Program-made: the position numbers and the translations under genes
The notes under the pieces: generated by a model
Database searches by the model: none
What the model was told of the DNA's origin: nothing
What the model saw: only the letters and a program-made list of their open reading frames with translations
Assembly (NCBI RefSeq): GCF_009467805.1
Contig: NZ_WIAY01000002.1
Location: 558,001-622,000, forward strand
Direction of reading: 5' to 3'
DNA from: Stenotrophomonas nematodicola
GTDB taxonomy: Bacteria > Pseudomonadota > Gammaproteobacteria > Xanthomonadales > Xanthomonadaceae
Length of the DNA: 64,000 nt
In this document: positions 25,076-36,175 of the stretch, in pieces
Numbering within the stretch: the stretch's first letter is position 1
Layout: each line of letters opens with the position of its first letter

Positions 25076-26392
25076 ATGGAAACGATACGCAAGCTGGCGA
25101 TCCTGGCCGATGCCGCCAAGTACGACGCCTCCTGTGCCTCCAGTGGCGCAGGCAGGCGCGACTCGCGCACGTCCGGCGGCATCGGCAGCACCGAAGGTGC
25201 CGGCATCTGCCACAGCTACACGCCGGATGGCCGCTGCGTCTCGCTGCTGAAGATCCTGCTCACCAACTTCTGCATCTACGACTGCGCGTACTGCGTGAAC
25301 CGTGTGTCCAGCAACGTGCCGCGCGCACGCTTCAGCGTGGCTGAAGTGGTGGCGTTGACGATGGACTTCTACAAGCGCAACTACATCGAAGGCCTGTTCC
25401 TCTCCAGCGGCATCATCCGCAATGCCGACTACACGATGGAACAGATGGTGGAGGTGGCACGCGTGCTGCGCGAGGAGCACCGCTTTGCCGGCTACATCCA
25501 CCTCAAGACCATTCCCGAGGCGTCGCCGGAACTGCTGGCCGCGGCCGGCCGGCATGCCGACCGCCTGTCGATCAACATCGAGCTGCCGACCGAAACCGGA
25601 CTGGCCAGTTTCGCCCCGGAAAAATCACTCCCGTCCATCCGCGGGGCAATGGGCGAACTGCGCTGGCGCATCGACGAAGCCAAGCAGGCCAAGGCCGACA
25701 GCGATGCCGGCAGCGCCACGGTGTCGTCGCCGCTTGCGGCCACGCCGCTCAAGCGTGCCGGGGCCAGGCGCGCCCGCCCACCGCGCTTCGCCCCGGCCGG
25801 GCAGAGCACGCAGATGATCGTCGGTGCCGACGGTGCCAGCGACCAGCAGATTCTCAGCGCTGCCGACAACCTGTATGGCAACTACCGGATGCGCCGGGTG
25901 TACTACTCCGCCTTCAGCCCGATTCCCGATGCCAGCCGCCTGCTGCCGCTGCAGGCACCACCACTGGCCCGCGAACACCGCCTGTACCAGGCCGACTGGC
26001 TGCTGCGCTTCTACGGCTACGCGGTGGAGGAGATCACCGACACCACCCAGGGCGGCATGCTGGATCTGGATATCGACCCCAAGATGGCCTGGGCGATCCG
26101 CCACCCCGAGCGCTTCCCGGTCGATCTCAACGTGGCCTCCAAGGACATGCTGCTGCGCGTGCCCGGGCTGGGCGTACGCAACGTGAAACGGGTGCTGATG
26201 GCACGGCGTCACGGCCGCCTGCGTGTGGCCGACGTGGCGCGTCTGCGCGCGCCGATGCGCACGCTGCTGCCGTTCGTTCAACTGGCCGACCATCACCCGC
26301 GACGCGCACTGGACAACCCGGCCGCCCTGCGCGCGCGCCTGGCACCGCCGCCGCGGCAGGCGTCGCTGTTCCCCGACGCGGCCACGCAGTGA
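25076..26392 (+). CDS. Radical SAM protein linked to UdgX (putative DNA modification/repair)
   Basis: Radical S-adenosylmethionine protein, 438 aa. The cluster motif CxxxCxxC is Cys66-Cys70-Cys73 (NFCIYDCAYC). A radical SAM barrel spans about 55-330, interrupted by a low-complexity Ser/Ala/Arg insertion near 215-240. A C-terminal helix-hairpin-helix (VDLNVASKDMLLRVPGLGVRNVKRVL, about 348-373) suggests DNA contact. This family is known mainly from its fixed pairing with a UDG-like partner, which here follows one base after its stop. Start ATG 25076; no strong ribosome site. Confidence 0.88.
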   Translation: METIRKLAILADAAKYDASCASSGAGRRDSRTSGGIGSTEGAGICHSYTPDGRCVSLLKILLTNFCIYDCAYCVNRVSSNVPRARFSVAEVVALTMDFYKRNYIEGLFLSSGIIRNADYTMEQMVEVARVLREEHRFAGYIHLKTIPEASPELLAAAGRHADRLSINIELPTETGLASFAPEKSLPSIRGAMGELRWRIDEAKQAKADSDAGSATVSSPLAATPLKRAGARRARPPRFAPAGQSTQMIVGADGASDQQILSAADNLYGNYRMRRVYYSAFSPIPDASRLLPLQAPPLAREHRLYQADWLLRFYGYAVEEITDTTQGGMLDLDIDPKMAWAIRHPERFPVDLNVASKDMLLRVPGLGVRNVKRVLMARRHGRLRVADVARLRAPMRTLLPFVQLADHHPRRALDNPAALRARLAPPPRQASLFPDAATQ

Positions 26393-26393
26393 G

Positions 26394-27827
26394 ATGACGC
26401 GCTGGAGTGCGCGGGTGGATCCGGTGTGGTCGCTGCCGGCCTGGCGCGACACCGCGCGGCGGGCACTGCAGCACCGCGTTGCACCGGCACAGCTCGACTG
26501 GCTGGAGGCCGGCGAGGCCTCGCTGCTGGATGCGCCGGCGGTGGCCAGCCTGCCCGCGCCGGCCGCCGACAGCGCCGCCATTGCCGTGCCGCAGGCGTTC
26601 GTCGACCTGGCGTCCACCTGCCTGTGCCACCGCGACCCGCAGCGGCTCCCGCTGCTGTACCGCATGCTGTGGCGCATCGTGCACGGCGAGCGCGGGCTGC
26701 TCACCAACCCGGCCGACCCGGATGTGCTCCGCGCGATGGCGCTGGCCCAGGCGGTGCGCCGCGACAGCCACAAGATGAAGGCCTTCGTGCGCTTTCGCGA
26801 AGTGCCGGGCGAAGACAATGCGTTCATTGCCTGGTTCGAACCGGAGCACCACATCGTGGACCGCGTTGCGCCGTTTTTCGCGCGACGCTTCGCCGGTATG
26901 CGCTGGGCGATCCTGACCCCGGCACGCAGCGTGCAGTGGGATGGCCACGTACTCGCCTTCGGCCCCGGCGCACGGCAGCAGGATGCACCGCGCGAGGATG
27001 CGCGCGAAGCGCTGTGGCGTACCTACTACGCCAACATCTTCAACCCGGCCCGGCTCAACACGCGGATGATGCAGCAGGAGATGCCGGCGCGGTACTGGAA
27101 GCATCTGCCCGAAGCGGCGCTGCTGCCCGGCCTGGTGCGCGACGCCGGCGACCGGGTGCAGGAAATGCATGACCGCCAGGCGCAGGCGCCGACACGCCGC
27201 ATCCCGCAGCGGGCCCCGGCGGCACCCTCCGCGCCAACCGGCCTGGAGGGGCTGCGCGAGGCGGCCACGCATTGTCGACGCTGCCCGCTATGGGAGCCGG
27301 CCACCCGGACCGTGTTCGGTCAGGGCCCCGCGAACGCCCGGATCATGCTGGTGGGCGAGCAGCCCGGGGACGCCGAAGACCTGAGCGGGCATCCGTTCGT
27401 GGGGCCGGCCGGTCAGCTGCTCGACCGCGCGCTGCGCGAGGTGGGCATCGACCGCCGCACGCTGTACCTGACCAACGCGGTCAAGCATTTCCGTTTCGAG
27501 CGGCGCGGCAAGCGGCGCATCCACACCCCTCCGCAGGTCACGCACATCACCGCCTGCCGCGACTGGCTGATGGGCGAGATCGAGAACGTCCGCCCCCAGG
27601 TGATCGTGTGCCTGGGCGCGACCGCAGCAAGCGCCGTATTCGATGCCGGCTTCACACTGAAGGAGCACCGCGGCCGCTGGCATTCATTGGACGATGGCAC
27701 GCGCGCCTTCGCCACGGTGCACCCGGCGTGGGTGCTGCGACAGGGCGAGGGAGAGGCGCGGGAGGCGGCCTATCGGCTGTTGCTGGAGGACCTGCAAGGG
27801 TTGGTCGACGACCATCCCGCCCGGTGA
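26394..27827 (+). CDS. UdgX family uracil-DNA binding protein with N-terminal DUF4130
   Basis: Two-domain protein, 477 aa. Residues about 1-250 match the DUF4130 type; residues about 270-470 are a uracil-DNA glycosylase fold of the UdgX branch with motif A GEQPG (321-325), the UdgX-specific loop KRRIH (373-377) and motif HPAWV (443-447). Cysteines in CRRCPLW fit the 4Fe-4S site. In mycobacterial UdgX the His of KRRIH becomes covalently bound to the uracil site in DNA. Here His377 is present, so covalent capture is expected. ATG 26394 follows the radical SAM stop by one base, implying coupled translation. Confidence 0.92.
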   Translation: MTRWSARVDPVWSLPAWRDTARRALQHRVAPAQLDWLEAGEASLLDAPAVASLPAPAADSAAIAVPQAFVDLASTCLCHRDPQRLPLLYRMLWRIVHGERGLLTNPADPDVLRAMALAQAVRRDSHKMKAFVRFREVPGEDNAFIAWFEPEHHIVDRVAPFFARRFAGMRWAILTPARSVQWDGHVLAFGPGARQQDAPREDAREALWRTYYANIFNPARLNTRMMQQEMPARYWKHLPEAALLPGLVRDAGDRVQEMHDRQAQAPTRRIPQRAPAAPSAPTGLEGLREAATHCRRCPLWEPATRTVFGQGPANARIMLVGEQPGDAEDLSGHPFVGPAGQLLDRALREVGIDRRTLYLTNAVKHFRFERRGKRRIHTPPQVTHITACRDWLMGEIENVRPQVIVCLGATAASAVFDAGFTLKEHRGRWHSLDDGTRAFATVHPAWVLRQGEGEAREAAYRLLLEDLQGLVDDHPAR

Positions 27828-27886
27828 CGCGCCCGGAGCGATGCCGGCCAGCGGTCGGCACCTTCCCGCGTGGCTGCCCGCTGGCG

Positions 27887-28318
27887 TCAGTGCGCCGCCA
27901 TGTAGATGTCCTGCAGCACCGCCTTCTCCAGCTCCAGTTCGCTGAGCAGGTTCTTGACGATGTCGCCCAGGCTCAGGATGCCGACCAGCCTGGCGTCTTC
28001 GGTCACCATCAGATGGCGGTGCCGCGAGTAGGTCATCAACGCCATCGCCTGCTTCAGCGTTGCATCCGGCGCGATGCCTTCCAGACCTGCCGACGGCAAC
28101 GTCGCGATGACCCGGCGCCCCGCCTGCGGGCCGTCATCGGCCAGGCAGCGCACGATGTCCTTCTCGGAAATGATCCTTACCGGTGCATCGTCCTTCATCA
28201 CCACCAGGGCGGCGATCTTGTGCGCGCTCATCTTGTGTGCGGCGGCACCGATGGTGTCGTCCACGTCGATGGTGACGATGGTCTGTTTCTTGGACTGCAG
28301 GAGTTCGCGGACGTTCAT
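27887..28318 (-). CDS. CBS domain-pair protein
   Basis: A 143-aa protein made of two CBS domains (about 7-62 and 75-130), which usually bind adenine nucleotides and act as energy-state sensors. Motifs include the ALVVMKDDAPVRIISEKDIVR strand-helix of CBS1 and the HLMVTEDARLVGILSLGDIV unit of CBS2. No enzymatic domain is attached. ATG 28318 follows AGGAAAC; a longer in-frame start at 28405 lacks CBS homology. It is convergent with the UdgX gene. Confidence 0.88.
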   Translation of the reverse strand: MNVRELLQSKKQTIVTIDVDDTIGAAAHKMSAHKIAALVVMKDDAPVRIISEKDIVRCLADDGPQAGRRVIATLPSAGLEGIAPDATLKQAMALMTYSRHRHLMVTEDARLVGILSLGDIVKNLLSELELEKAVLQDIYMAAH

Positions 28319-28678
28319 TCTTGTTTCCTGTTGCAGGTTACTGAAGTCGAGAGATGCGCCTGGTTGCAGCGAGGGAGGCGGCGTGTGCGCCCGGTCCTCG
28401 GTCATTCGATTCTACGGCCGCACGTTGGCCCGGGAGTTTGCATATCCGGGACAGTTCGTCGCTGAAAACGACTGACGACCCGAGAATGGCACCGCCGGGA
28501 AAACCGTCGCTGAATGCCATCGTCGGCCACCGCTAAAGTTCACCCCACCGCGACCGGGGGGATGGGTGGGCCGGCGGACAAAGTGACTTCCGGCATGTCG
28601 ATCCGGTGACCGCCGGCACCTGCCCCGGTTGGGCCCGCTTTCTACAGTGGCGCTGTCTTCTTCAGATGGATGCCCGGC
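28319..28678. other. 360-bp divergent intergenic region, no gene seen
   Basis: Between the CBS gene and the hydrolase gene. The only signals noted are a TAGAAT box on the minus strand (28409-28414, about 90 bases before the CBS start) and a direct repeat CGTCGCTGAA (starts 28457 and 28506). No open frame with coding character and no RNA gene was recognised. Confidence 0.5.
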
Positions 28679-29512
28679 ATGACCCGCTCCCTGTTCTTCC
28701 GCGGCCTGATCGCCGCCCTGCTGTCACTGACGTGCCTGGCCAGCGCCTCGGCGGCTCCTTCCGCCACACTGCCGTTGCAGGTGTCCGCCGAGCGCGCCAC
28801 CACGATGGATGTCTGGGTCCCGGCAGAGGTCCGCGGCGTGGTGCTGTTCTCCAGCGGCCACGGCGCATGGCCGGCACGCTATGACGCGTTGCTGCAATCC
28901 TGGTCGGACGCAGGCTTTGCCGTGGTGGCACCGCTGCACGTCGATTCGGTCAGGCACCCGGACCGGGCGCAGTTCTCCCTGCAGCAGGGCTTCAGCGAAC
29001 GCCTCGTGGACATGCATGCGGCCAGCGCCTATGCCGCGGCGCGCTGGCCGCAGGTGCCGGTGGTGGCTGCCGGCCACAGCCTGGGGACGTTGATTTCGGC
29101 GATACTCGGGGGCGCGCTCGCCGACCTTGGCCCCCTGCGCGATCCCACCGTGGTGGCGGTGCTGGGCTACTCCTCGCCGGGCCGTATTCCGGGCCTGATC
29201 GGCCCGGATGCCTATGCCACACTGGCGGTGCCACTGCTGCTGATCACCGGCGACCAGGACCGGGTGCCGGGCTTCGTCACCGATCCGGTGGATCACCTGT
29301 ATCCGGTGCAGACCGCACCGGCGGGCGACAAGACCGCGCTGGTGCTGTCAGGCGGCGACCACAATCTGATCGGCGCACAGGACGGCGCCCAGGTGCTTCG
29401 TGCCCGCGCCCTCGGCACCGCGTTCCTGCAGTCCCGGGTACTGGCCGACGATCAGGCGACGCAGCTGCTGGCGGCGCCGCCGCGCGACGGCGAGCAGTGG
29501 CTGCGCCGCTGA
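28679..29512 (+). CDS. Secreted alpha/beta hydrolase
   Basis: Alpha/beta-hydrolase fold protein, 277 aa, with a signal peptide (about 1-25, ending ASASA), so periplasmic or extracellular. The nucleophile is Ser134 in the elbow AGHSLGT; Asp in LITGDQDRVPG and His in LSGGDHNLIG complete the triad. An oxyanion-type HGAWPARY segment lies near 61-68. It resembles dienelactone hydrolase/lipase-like proteins; the substrate is unknown. ATG 28679 was preferred, with ATG 28670 in frame as alternative; neither has a strong ribosome site. Confidence 0.82.
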   Translation: MTRSLFFRGLIAALLSLTCLASASAAPSATLPLQVSAERATTMDVWVPAEVRGVVLFSSGHGAWPARYDALLQSWSDAGFAVVAPLHVDSVRHPDRAQFSLQQGFSERLVDMHAASAYAAARWPQVPVVAAGHSLGTLISAILGGALADLGPLRDPTVVAVLGYSSPGRIPGLIGPDAYATLAVPLLLITGDQDRVPGFVTDPVDHLYPVQTAPAGDKTALVLSGGDHNLIGAQDGAQVLRARALGTAFLQSRVLADDQATQLLAAPPRDGEQWLRR

Positions 29513-29546
29513 GTCGCGTCGTCGGCGGGCCACCACAGTCGACCGC

Positions 29547-31388
<1,842 letters not shown>

Positions 31389-31419
31389 ATGATTCTGATC
31401 CCTGCCGTTGAGCCTCGCA

Positions 31420-31425
31420 TTCTAG
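31420..31425 (-). promoter_or_regulatory. Candidate -10 box of glmS
   Basis: TAGAAT on the minus strand, 31 bases before the glmS ATG. Just upstream (31425-31448) is an inverted repeat GCGTGGCG-N8-CGCCACGC that may be an operator. No clear -35. Confidence 0.4.
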
Positions 31426-31451
31426 CGTGGCGTCCGCGTCCGCCACGCCGC

Positions 31452-31500
31452 TGTCCGCTTAACGAAAGTGTCCGCGCCGGTGTCCGCGGACAGGCGGACA
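31452..31500 (+). promoter_or_regulatory. Cluster of TGTCCGC/GCGGACA half-sites (enhancer candidate)
   Basis: Three forward half-sites TGTCCGC (31452-31458, 31469-31475, 31481-31487) and two reverse half-sites GCGGACA (31486-31492, 31494-31500). The middle ones merge into the perfect palindrome TGTCCGCGGACA (31481-31492). The cluster is centred about 70 bp upstream of a sigma-54 promoter, the expected place for an enhancer bound by a Fis-HTH activator such as the response regulator encoded at 36666-38006. Confidence 0.7.
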
Positions 31501-31544
31501 GCCCGACCAGAAGTTCAAGCCATTGTTTTTATTGGGTTAAAAGT

Positions 31545-31560
31545 TGGCACGGAGTCTGCT
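31545..31560 (+). promoter_or_regulatory. Sigma-54 (-24/-12) promoter of the efflux operon
   Basis: TGGCACGGAGTCTGCT: perfect TGGCAC, five-base gap, then CTGCT (4 of 5 matches to TTGCT); GG and GC are separated by ten bases. Transcription would start near 31570, about 24 bases before the adaptor gene ATG. The region between it and the enhancer candidate (31511-31544) is AT-rich and could bind IHF. Confidence 0.75.
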
Positions 31561-31593
31561 CTCTCTTGGGCAACCCAACCGCGAACGAGCCCG

Positions 31594-32862
31594 ATGATCC
31601 GCGACACTTCCGCCCAGGACCAGACTCTCTCCGTTGCCGGCACCCCTGCCCCCTGGAAGCGCTGGCTGTGGCCGGGGCTGGCCGCACTGGTGGTGCTGCT
31701 GGCCATCGGCTTTGCCGCACGGGCCTGGCTGGGTGCCAGCCGCTCCTTCGACAGCGCGCGGGTGCGCATCGCCGAGGTCAAGCGCGGCGACCTGGTCCGT
31801 GACATCGCCGCCGACGGCCGTGTGATCGCCGCCAACAGCCCGGTGCTGTACGCGATCTCGGCCGGTACGGTGAACCTGAAGGTGGTCGCCGGCGACGTGG
31901 TCAAGAAGGGCCAGGAACTGGCCGTGATCGACAGCCCCGAACTGCGCAGCAAACTGGCCCAGGAACAGGCCACGCTGGCCGGCCTGGAAGCCGAAGCCAG
32001 CCGCGCCACGCTCGACGCCACCCTGGCCCGCGCCAAGGCCCGCAAGGAAACCGACCAGGCCGCCATCGAGCGCCAGGCCGCCGACCGCGACCTGCAGCGC
32101 TACCAGCGCGGTTTTGACGGCGGCGCGGTGCCGCAGATCGACCTGGCCAAGGCCAACGACACCCTCAAGAAGGCCGACATCCAGCTGGCCAACGCGCAGA
32201 CCGATGCGCGCCTGCAGAGCCAGGGCGCCGACCTCGACGCCCGCAACAAGCACCTGCTGGCCGAACGCCAGAAGGCGGTGGTGGCCGAAGTCCAGCGGCA
32301 GGTCGATGCCCTGACCCTCCGCGCACCGTTCGATGGCCAGGTCGGCCAGGTCCAGGCGACCCAGCACACCAATGTGATTGCCAATGCCCCGATCCTGGGC
32401 GTGGTCGACCTGTCGCGCTTCGAGATCGAGATCAAGGTGCCGGAGAGCTTCGCCCGCGACCTGGCGATCGGCATCCCGGCGCAGCTGACCAGCGGCAACG
32501 GCCAGCCGTTCCCGGGCGAGATCAGCGCGGTGTCGCCGGAGGTGGTGGCCGGCGAAGTCAACGCCCGCATCCGTTTCTCCGACAAGCAGCCGCAGGGTCT
32601 GCGCCAGAGCCAGCGGATGCAGGCGCGGGTGATGCTCGATACCCGCCGCAACGTGGTCAAGGTGGAACGCGGCCCGTTCGTCGAACAGGGCAACGGCAAT
32701 GCCTACGTCATGGACGGCAGCACCGCCGTCCGCCGCCCGGTCAAGCTCGGTGTGAGCAGCCTGGGTGAAGTGGAAGTCCTCTCTGGCCTGCAGCCCGGCG
32801 ATCGCGTCGTGGTGTCCGGCAGCGATCTGTTCGGCGATGCCGAAAAGGTCTCCATCAACTGA
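31594..32862 (+). CDS. Efflux transporter periplasmic adaptor (MacA/HlyD-like)
   Basis: Membrane-fusion protein, 422 aa, that would link the inner-membrane ABC permeases to an outer-membrane channel. One membrane anchor lies at about 28-47. Then come a lipoyl-like half (GTVNLKVVAGDVVKKGQELAVID), a long alpha-helical hairpin rich in Ala/Glu/Lys/Gln (about 125-245), the second lipoyl half (TLRAPFDGQVGQVQA) and beta-barrel domains. ATG 31594 was chosen as the first Met before the anchor; the frame is open to 31468, but that part covers the promoter. It is the first gene of the sigma-54 operon. No outer-membrane factor gene is nearby. Confidence 0.88.
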   Translation: MIRDTSAQDQTLSVAGTPAPWKRWLWPGLAALVVLLAIGFAARAWLGASRSFDSARVRIAEVKRGDLVRDIAADGRVIAANSPVLYAISAGTVNLKVVAGDVVKKGQELAVIDSPELRSKLAQEQATLAGLEAEASRATLDATLARAKARKETDQAAIERQAADRDLQRYQRGFDGGAVPQIDLAKANDTLKKADIQLANAQTDARLQSQGADLDARNKHLLAERQKAVVAEVQRQVDALTLRAPFDGQVGQVQATQHTNVIANAPILGVVDLSRFEIEIKVPESFARDLAIGIPAQLTSGNGQPFPGEISAVSPEVVAGEVNARIRFSDKQPQGLRQSQRMQARVMLDTRRNVVKVERGPFVEQGNGNAYVMDGSTAVRRPVKLGVSSLGEVEVLSGLQPGDRVVVSGSDLFGDAEKVSIN

Positions 32863-32908
32863 TTCCCCAACACACGCCATCCTCAACGAACCGCAAAGGA
32901 AAACAGTC

Positions 32909-33628
<720 letters not shown>

Positions 33629-33635
33629 GGCCACC

Positions 33636-34937
33636 ATGCTCGCCTACTACTTCCGACTGGCACTGCGCAGCTTCCGGCGCAACCGCGTGCTGACCGCGCT
33701 CATGGTGCTCGCCATCGCGCTCGGCATCGGCGCCTCGATGACCACGTTGACGGTGTTCCATGTCCTGTCCGGCGACCCGATTCCGCACAAGAGCGACCGC
33801 CTGTTCTCGGTGCAGGTCGATCCGCGGACGATGCTGGGCTACCAGCCCGGCGAAGAGCCCGAAGACCAGATGACGCGCTTCGATGCCGAAGCACTGCTGC
33901 GCGAACGCCAGGCCAAGCACCAGGCGGTGATGACCGGCGGCGGGGTCACGATCGAACCGGACAAGGCCGCGCTGCGTCCCTTCGATACCGATGCGCGCTA
34001 CACCTCCAACGACTTCTTTGCGATGTTTGACACGCCCTTCCTGTATGGCCGCGCATGGTCGGCCAATGAGGATGAGGGCCGTGGCCGCGTGGCGGTGATT
34101 TCCCGCACGCTCAACCAGAAGCTGTTCGACGGGGCCGACAGCATCGGCAGGACAATCCGCATGGATGCCACGGCCTTCACCGTGGTCGGCGTGCTCGACG
34201 AATGGAATCCGAACCCGCATTTCTACGATCTGGAGACCGGCCGGTATGGCGGCAGCGAAGACGTCTATCTGCCGTTCTCCACGGCGATGGATCTCAAGCT
34301 CGGTCGCAACGGCAACATGAACTGCTGGGGCAACTCCAATGGCGATGAGACCGGGATCAATGCGCCGTGCACGTGGCTGCAGTACTGGGTCGAGCTGCCC
34401 TCGGCCGGTGATGCCGATGACTACCGGGCCTACCTGAACAACTATTCCGCGCAGCAGAAGGCCGCCGGTCGCTTCCAGCGCCCGCCGAACGTCCGCCTGC
34501 GCAACGTCATGGAATGGCTGGACTACAAGCAGGTGGTCCCCAGCGATGTGCGGCTGCAGCTTTGGCTTGCGATGGGCTTCCTGCTGGTCTGCCTGATCAA
34601 TACCGTCGGCCTGCTGCTGGCCAAGTTCCTGCGTCGCAGCGGCGAGATCGGCGTGCGCCGTGCTCTGGGTGCCAGCCGCGCGCAGATCTTCCTGCAGTCG
34701 CTGGTCGAAGCCGGCACGGTTGGCCTGGCCGGCGGTGTGCTCGGCCTCGGGCTGGCCGCGCTCGGCCTATATGCGGTACGCCAGCAGCCGGTGGAGTACG
34801 CCAAGCTGGCCACGCTGGATGGACAGATGCTGCTGCTGACCTTCGCGCTGACCCTGGTGGCCAGCCTGCTGGCCGGCTTCCTGCCTGCGCTGCGCGCCAT
34901 GCAGGTCGCCCCCGCCATCCAACTCAAAACGCAGTAA
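33636..34937 (+). CDS. ABC transporter permease (MacB periplasmic core/FtsX)
   Basis: Permease of 433 aa with one N-terminal membrane helix (about 17-40), a large periplasmic MacB_PCD domain (about 45-290) and three C-terminal helices of the FtsX type (about 310-425). The loop RRSGEIGVRRALGASRAQIFLQ after the second helix is the conserved coupling motif of this family. It pairs with the second permease at 34951 as a heterodimer. The export substrate is unknown; macrolides, peptides and lipids are all handled by relatives. Confidence 0.92.
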   Translation: MLAYYFRLALRSFRRNRVLTALMVLAIALGIGASMTTLTVFHVLSGDPIPHKSDRLFSVQVDPRTMLGYQPGEEPEDQMTRFDAEALLRERQAKHQAVMTGGGVTIEPDKAALRPFDTDARYTSNDFFAMFDTPFLYGRAWSANEDEGRGRVAVISRTLNQKLFDGADSIGRTIRMDATAFTVVGVLDEWNPNPHFYDLETGRYGGSEDVYLPFSTAMDLKLGRNGNMNCWGNSNGDETGINAPCTWLQYWVELPSAGDADDYRAYLNNYSAQQKAAGRFQRPPNVRLRNVMEWLDYKQVVPSDVRLQLWLAMGFLLVCLINTVGLLLAKFLRRSGEIGVRRALGASRAQIFLQSLVEAGTVGLAGGVLGLGLAALGLYAVRQQPVEYAKLATLDGQMLLLTFALTLVASLLAGFLPALRAMQVAPAIQLKTQ

Positions 34938-34950
34938 GGATCCGGAGCAC

Positions 34951-36174
34951 ATGATGGATATCCGCCCCATTCTCACCACACTGCGCCGGCACAAGACCGC
35001 CGCCGCCCTGATCGTGCTGGAGATCGCGCTGACCTGCGCGATTGTCTGCAACGCGCTGTTCCTGATCGGGCAACGCATCGAGACCATCAACCAACCCAGC
35101 GGCATCGCCGAGGATGAACTGGTGGAAGTGCGCCTCGGCGGCATCGGCAAGCAGGTCAACGTCGAGGCGCGTACCCGCGAAGACCTGGCCGCGCTGCAGA
35201 GCGTGCCGGGCGTCAAGAGCGTAGTGGCCATCAACCAGCTGCCGTTCCGGAACAACTCCTGGAACACCAGCCTGTCGCGCGTTCCCGACCAGGAGCGCCC
35301 CACGCTCAACGCGTCGCAGTACTTTGCCCGGGAAGGGACGGTCGACACGCTCGGCCTGGAACTGATCGCCGGCACCGATTTCCAGCCCGGCGAGTATCGC
35401 GAGTACCAGGACGTGGTCAGCGATCCGACCACAGAAACCACGGGCAGCTCGGTGATTCTGACCAAGTCTGCCGCCGACAAGCTGTATCCGGATGGCGATG
35501 CGCTCGGCAAGACGATCTACAGCGGCCGCTCCCCGCTGCGCGTTACCGGCGTGGTCAAGGAGCTGGGCCGCCCGACCCGGGTCAACGGCGATACGCATGA
35601 CTCGATGCTGCTGCCGGTGCGCATGTCCTACGACATGGGCTTCTACCTGATCCGCGTCACCGACCCGGCACGACGCGACGAAGTGATCAAGGCTGCCGTC
35701 GCCGCACTGGAACGGGTCGATTCAAGCCGACTGGTGCGGGCCAAGGTCACCTATCAGGAGCAGCGCGAAAAGTATTTCGCCAACGACCGTGCGATGGTGG
35801 GCCTGCTCATCACCGTGTGCGTCGCGCTGCTGGTGGTGACCGCCCTGGGCATCGTCGGTCTGGCCAGCTTCTGGGTGCAGCAGCGCACCAAGCAGATCGG
35901 CATCCGTCGTGCCCTGGGCGCGACCCGCAGCCAGATCCTGCGCTACTTCCAGACGGAGAACTTCCTGCTGGCCACGGTGGGCATCGTGCTCGGCATGCTG
36001 ATGGCCTACACGATCAATCTGTACCTGATGAACAACTACGAGCTGCCGCGCATGCCCCTCAGCTACCTGCCGATCGGCGCGGTGCTGCTGTGGCTGCTGG
36101 GCCAGATCGCCGTCTTCGGCCCGGCACGCCGCGCCGCCGCCGTTCCTCCTGCCGTTGCCACCCGGAGTGCCTGA
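34951..36174 (+). CDS. ABC transporter permease (MacB periplasmic core/FtsX), second subunit
   Basis: Permease of 407 aa with the same architecture as its neighbour: N-terminal helix (about 17-40), periplasmic MacB_PCD domain and three C-terminal helices with coupling motif QIGIRRALGATRSQILRYF. Sequence identity to the first permease is low outside these motifs, so the pair looks like an old duplication. The gene starts ATG ATG; the second ATG (34954) has better spacing to GGAG. It is 13 bp downstream of the first permease gene. Confidence 0.92.
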   Translation: MMDIRPILTTLRRHKTAAALIVLEIALTCAIVCNALFLIGQRIETINQPSGIAEDELVEVRLGGIGKQVNVEARTREDLAALQSVPGVKSVVAINQLPFRNNSWNTSLSRVPDQERPTLNASQYFAREGTVDTLGLELIAGTDFQPGEYREYQDVVSDPTTETTGSSVILTKSAADKLYPDGDALGKTIYSGRSPLRVTGVVKELGRPTRVNGDTHDSMLLPVRMSYDMGFYLIRVTDPARRDEVIKAAVAALERVDSSRLVRAKVTYQEQREKYFANDRAMVGLLITVCVALLVVTALGIVGLASFWVQQRTKQIGIRRALGATRSQILRYFQTENFLLATVGIVLGMLMAYTINLYLMNNYELPRMPLSYLPIGAVLLWLLGQIAVFGPARRAAAVPPAVATRSA

Positions 36175-36175
36175 G

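Noticed and set aside
31389-31451. glmS ribozyme
   Set aside because: The glmS leader is too short and lacks the ribozyme core; glmS ribozymes are essentially a Gram-positive feature.
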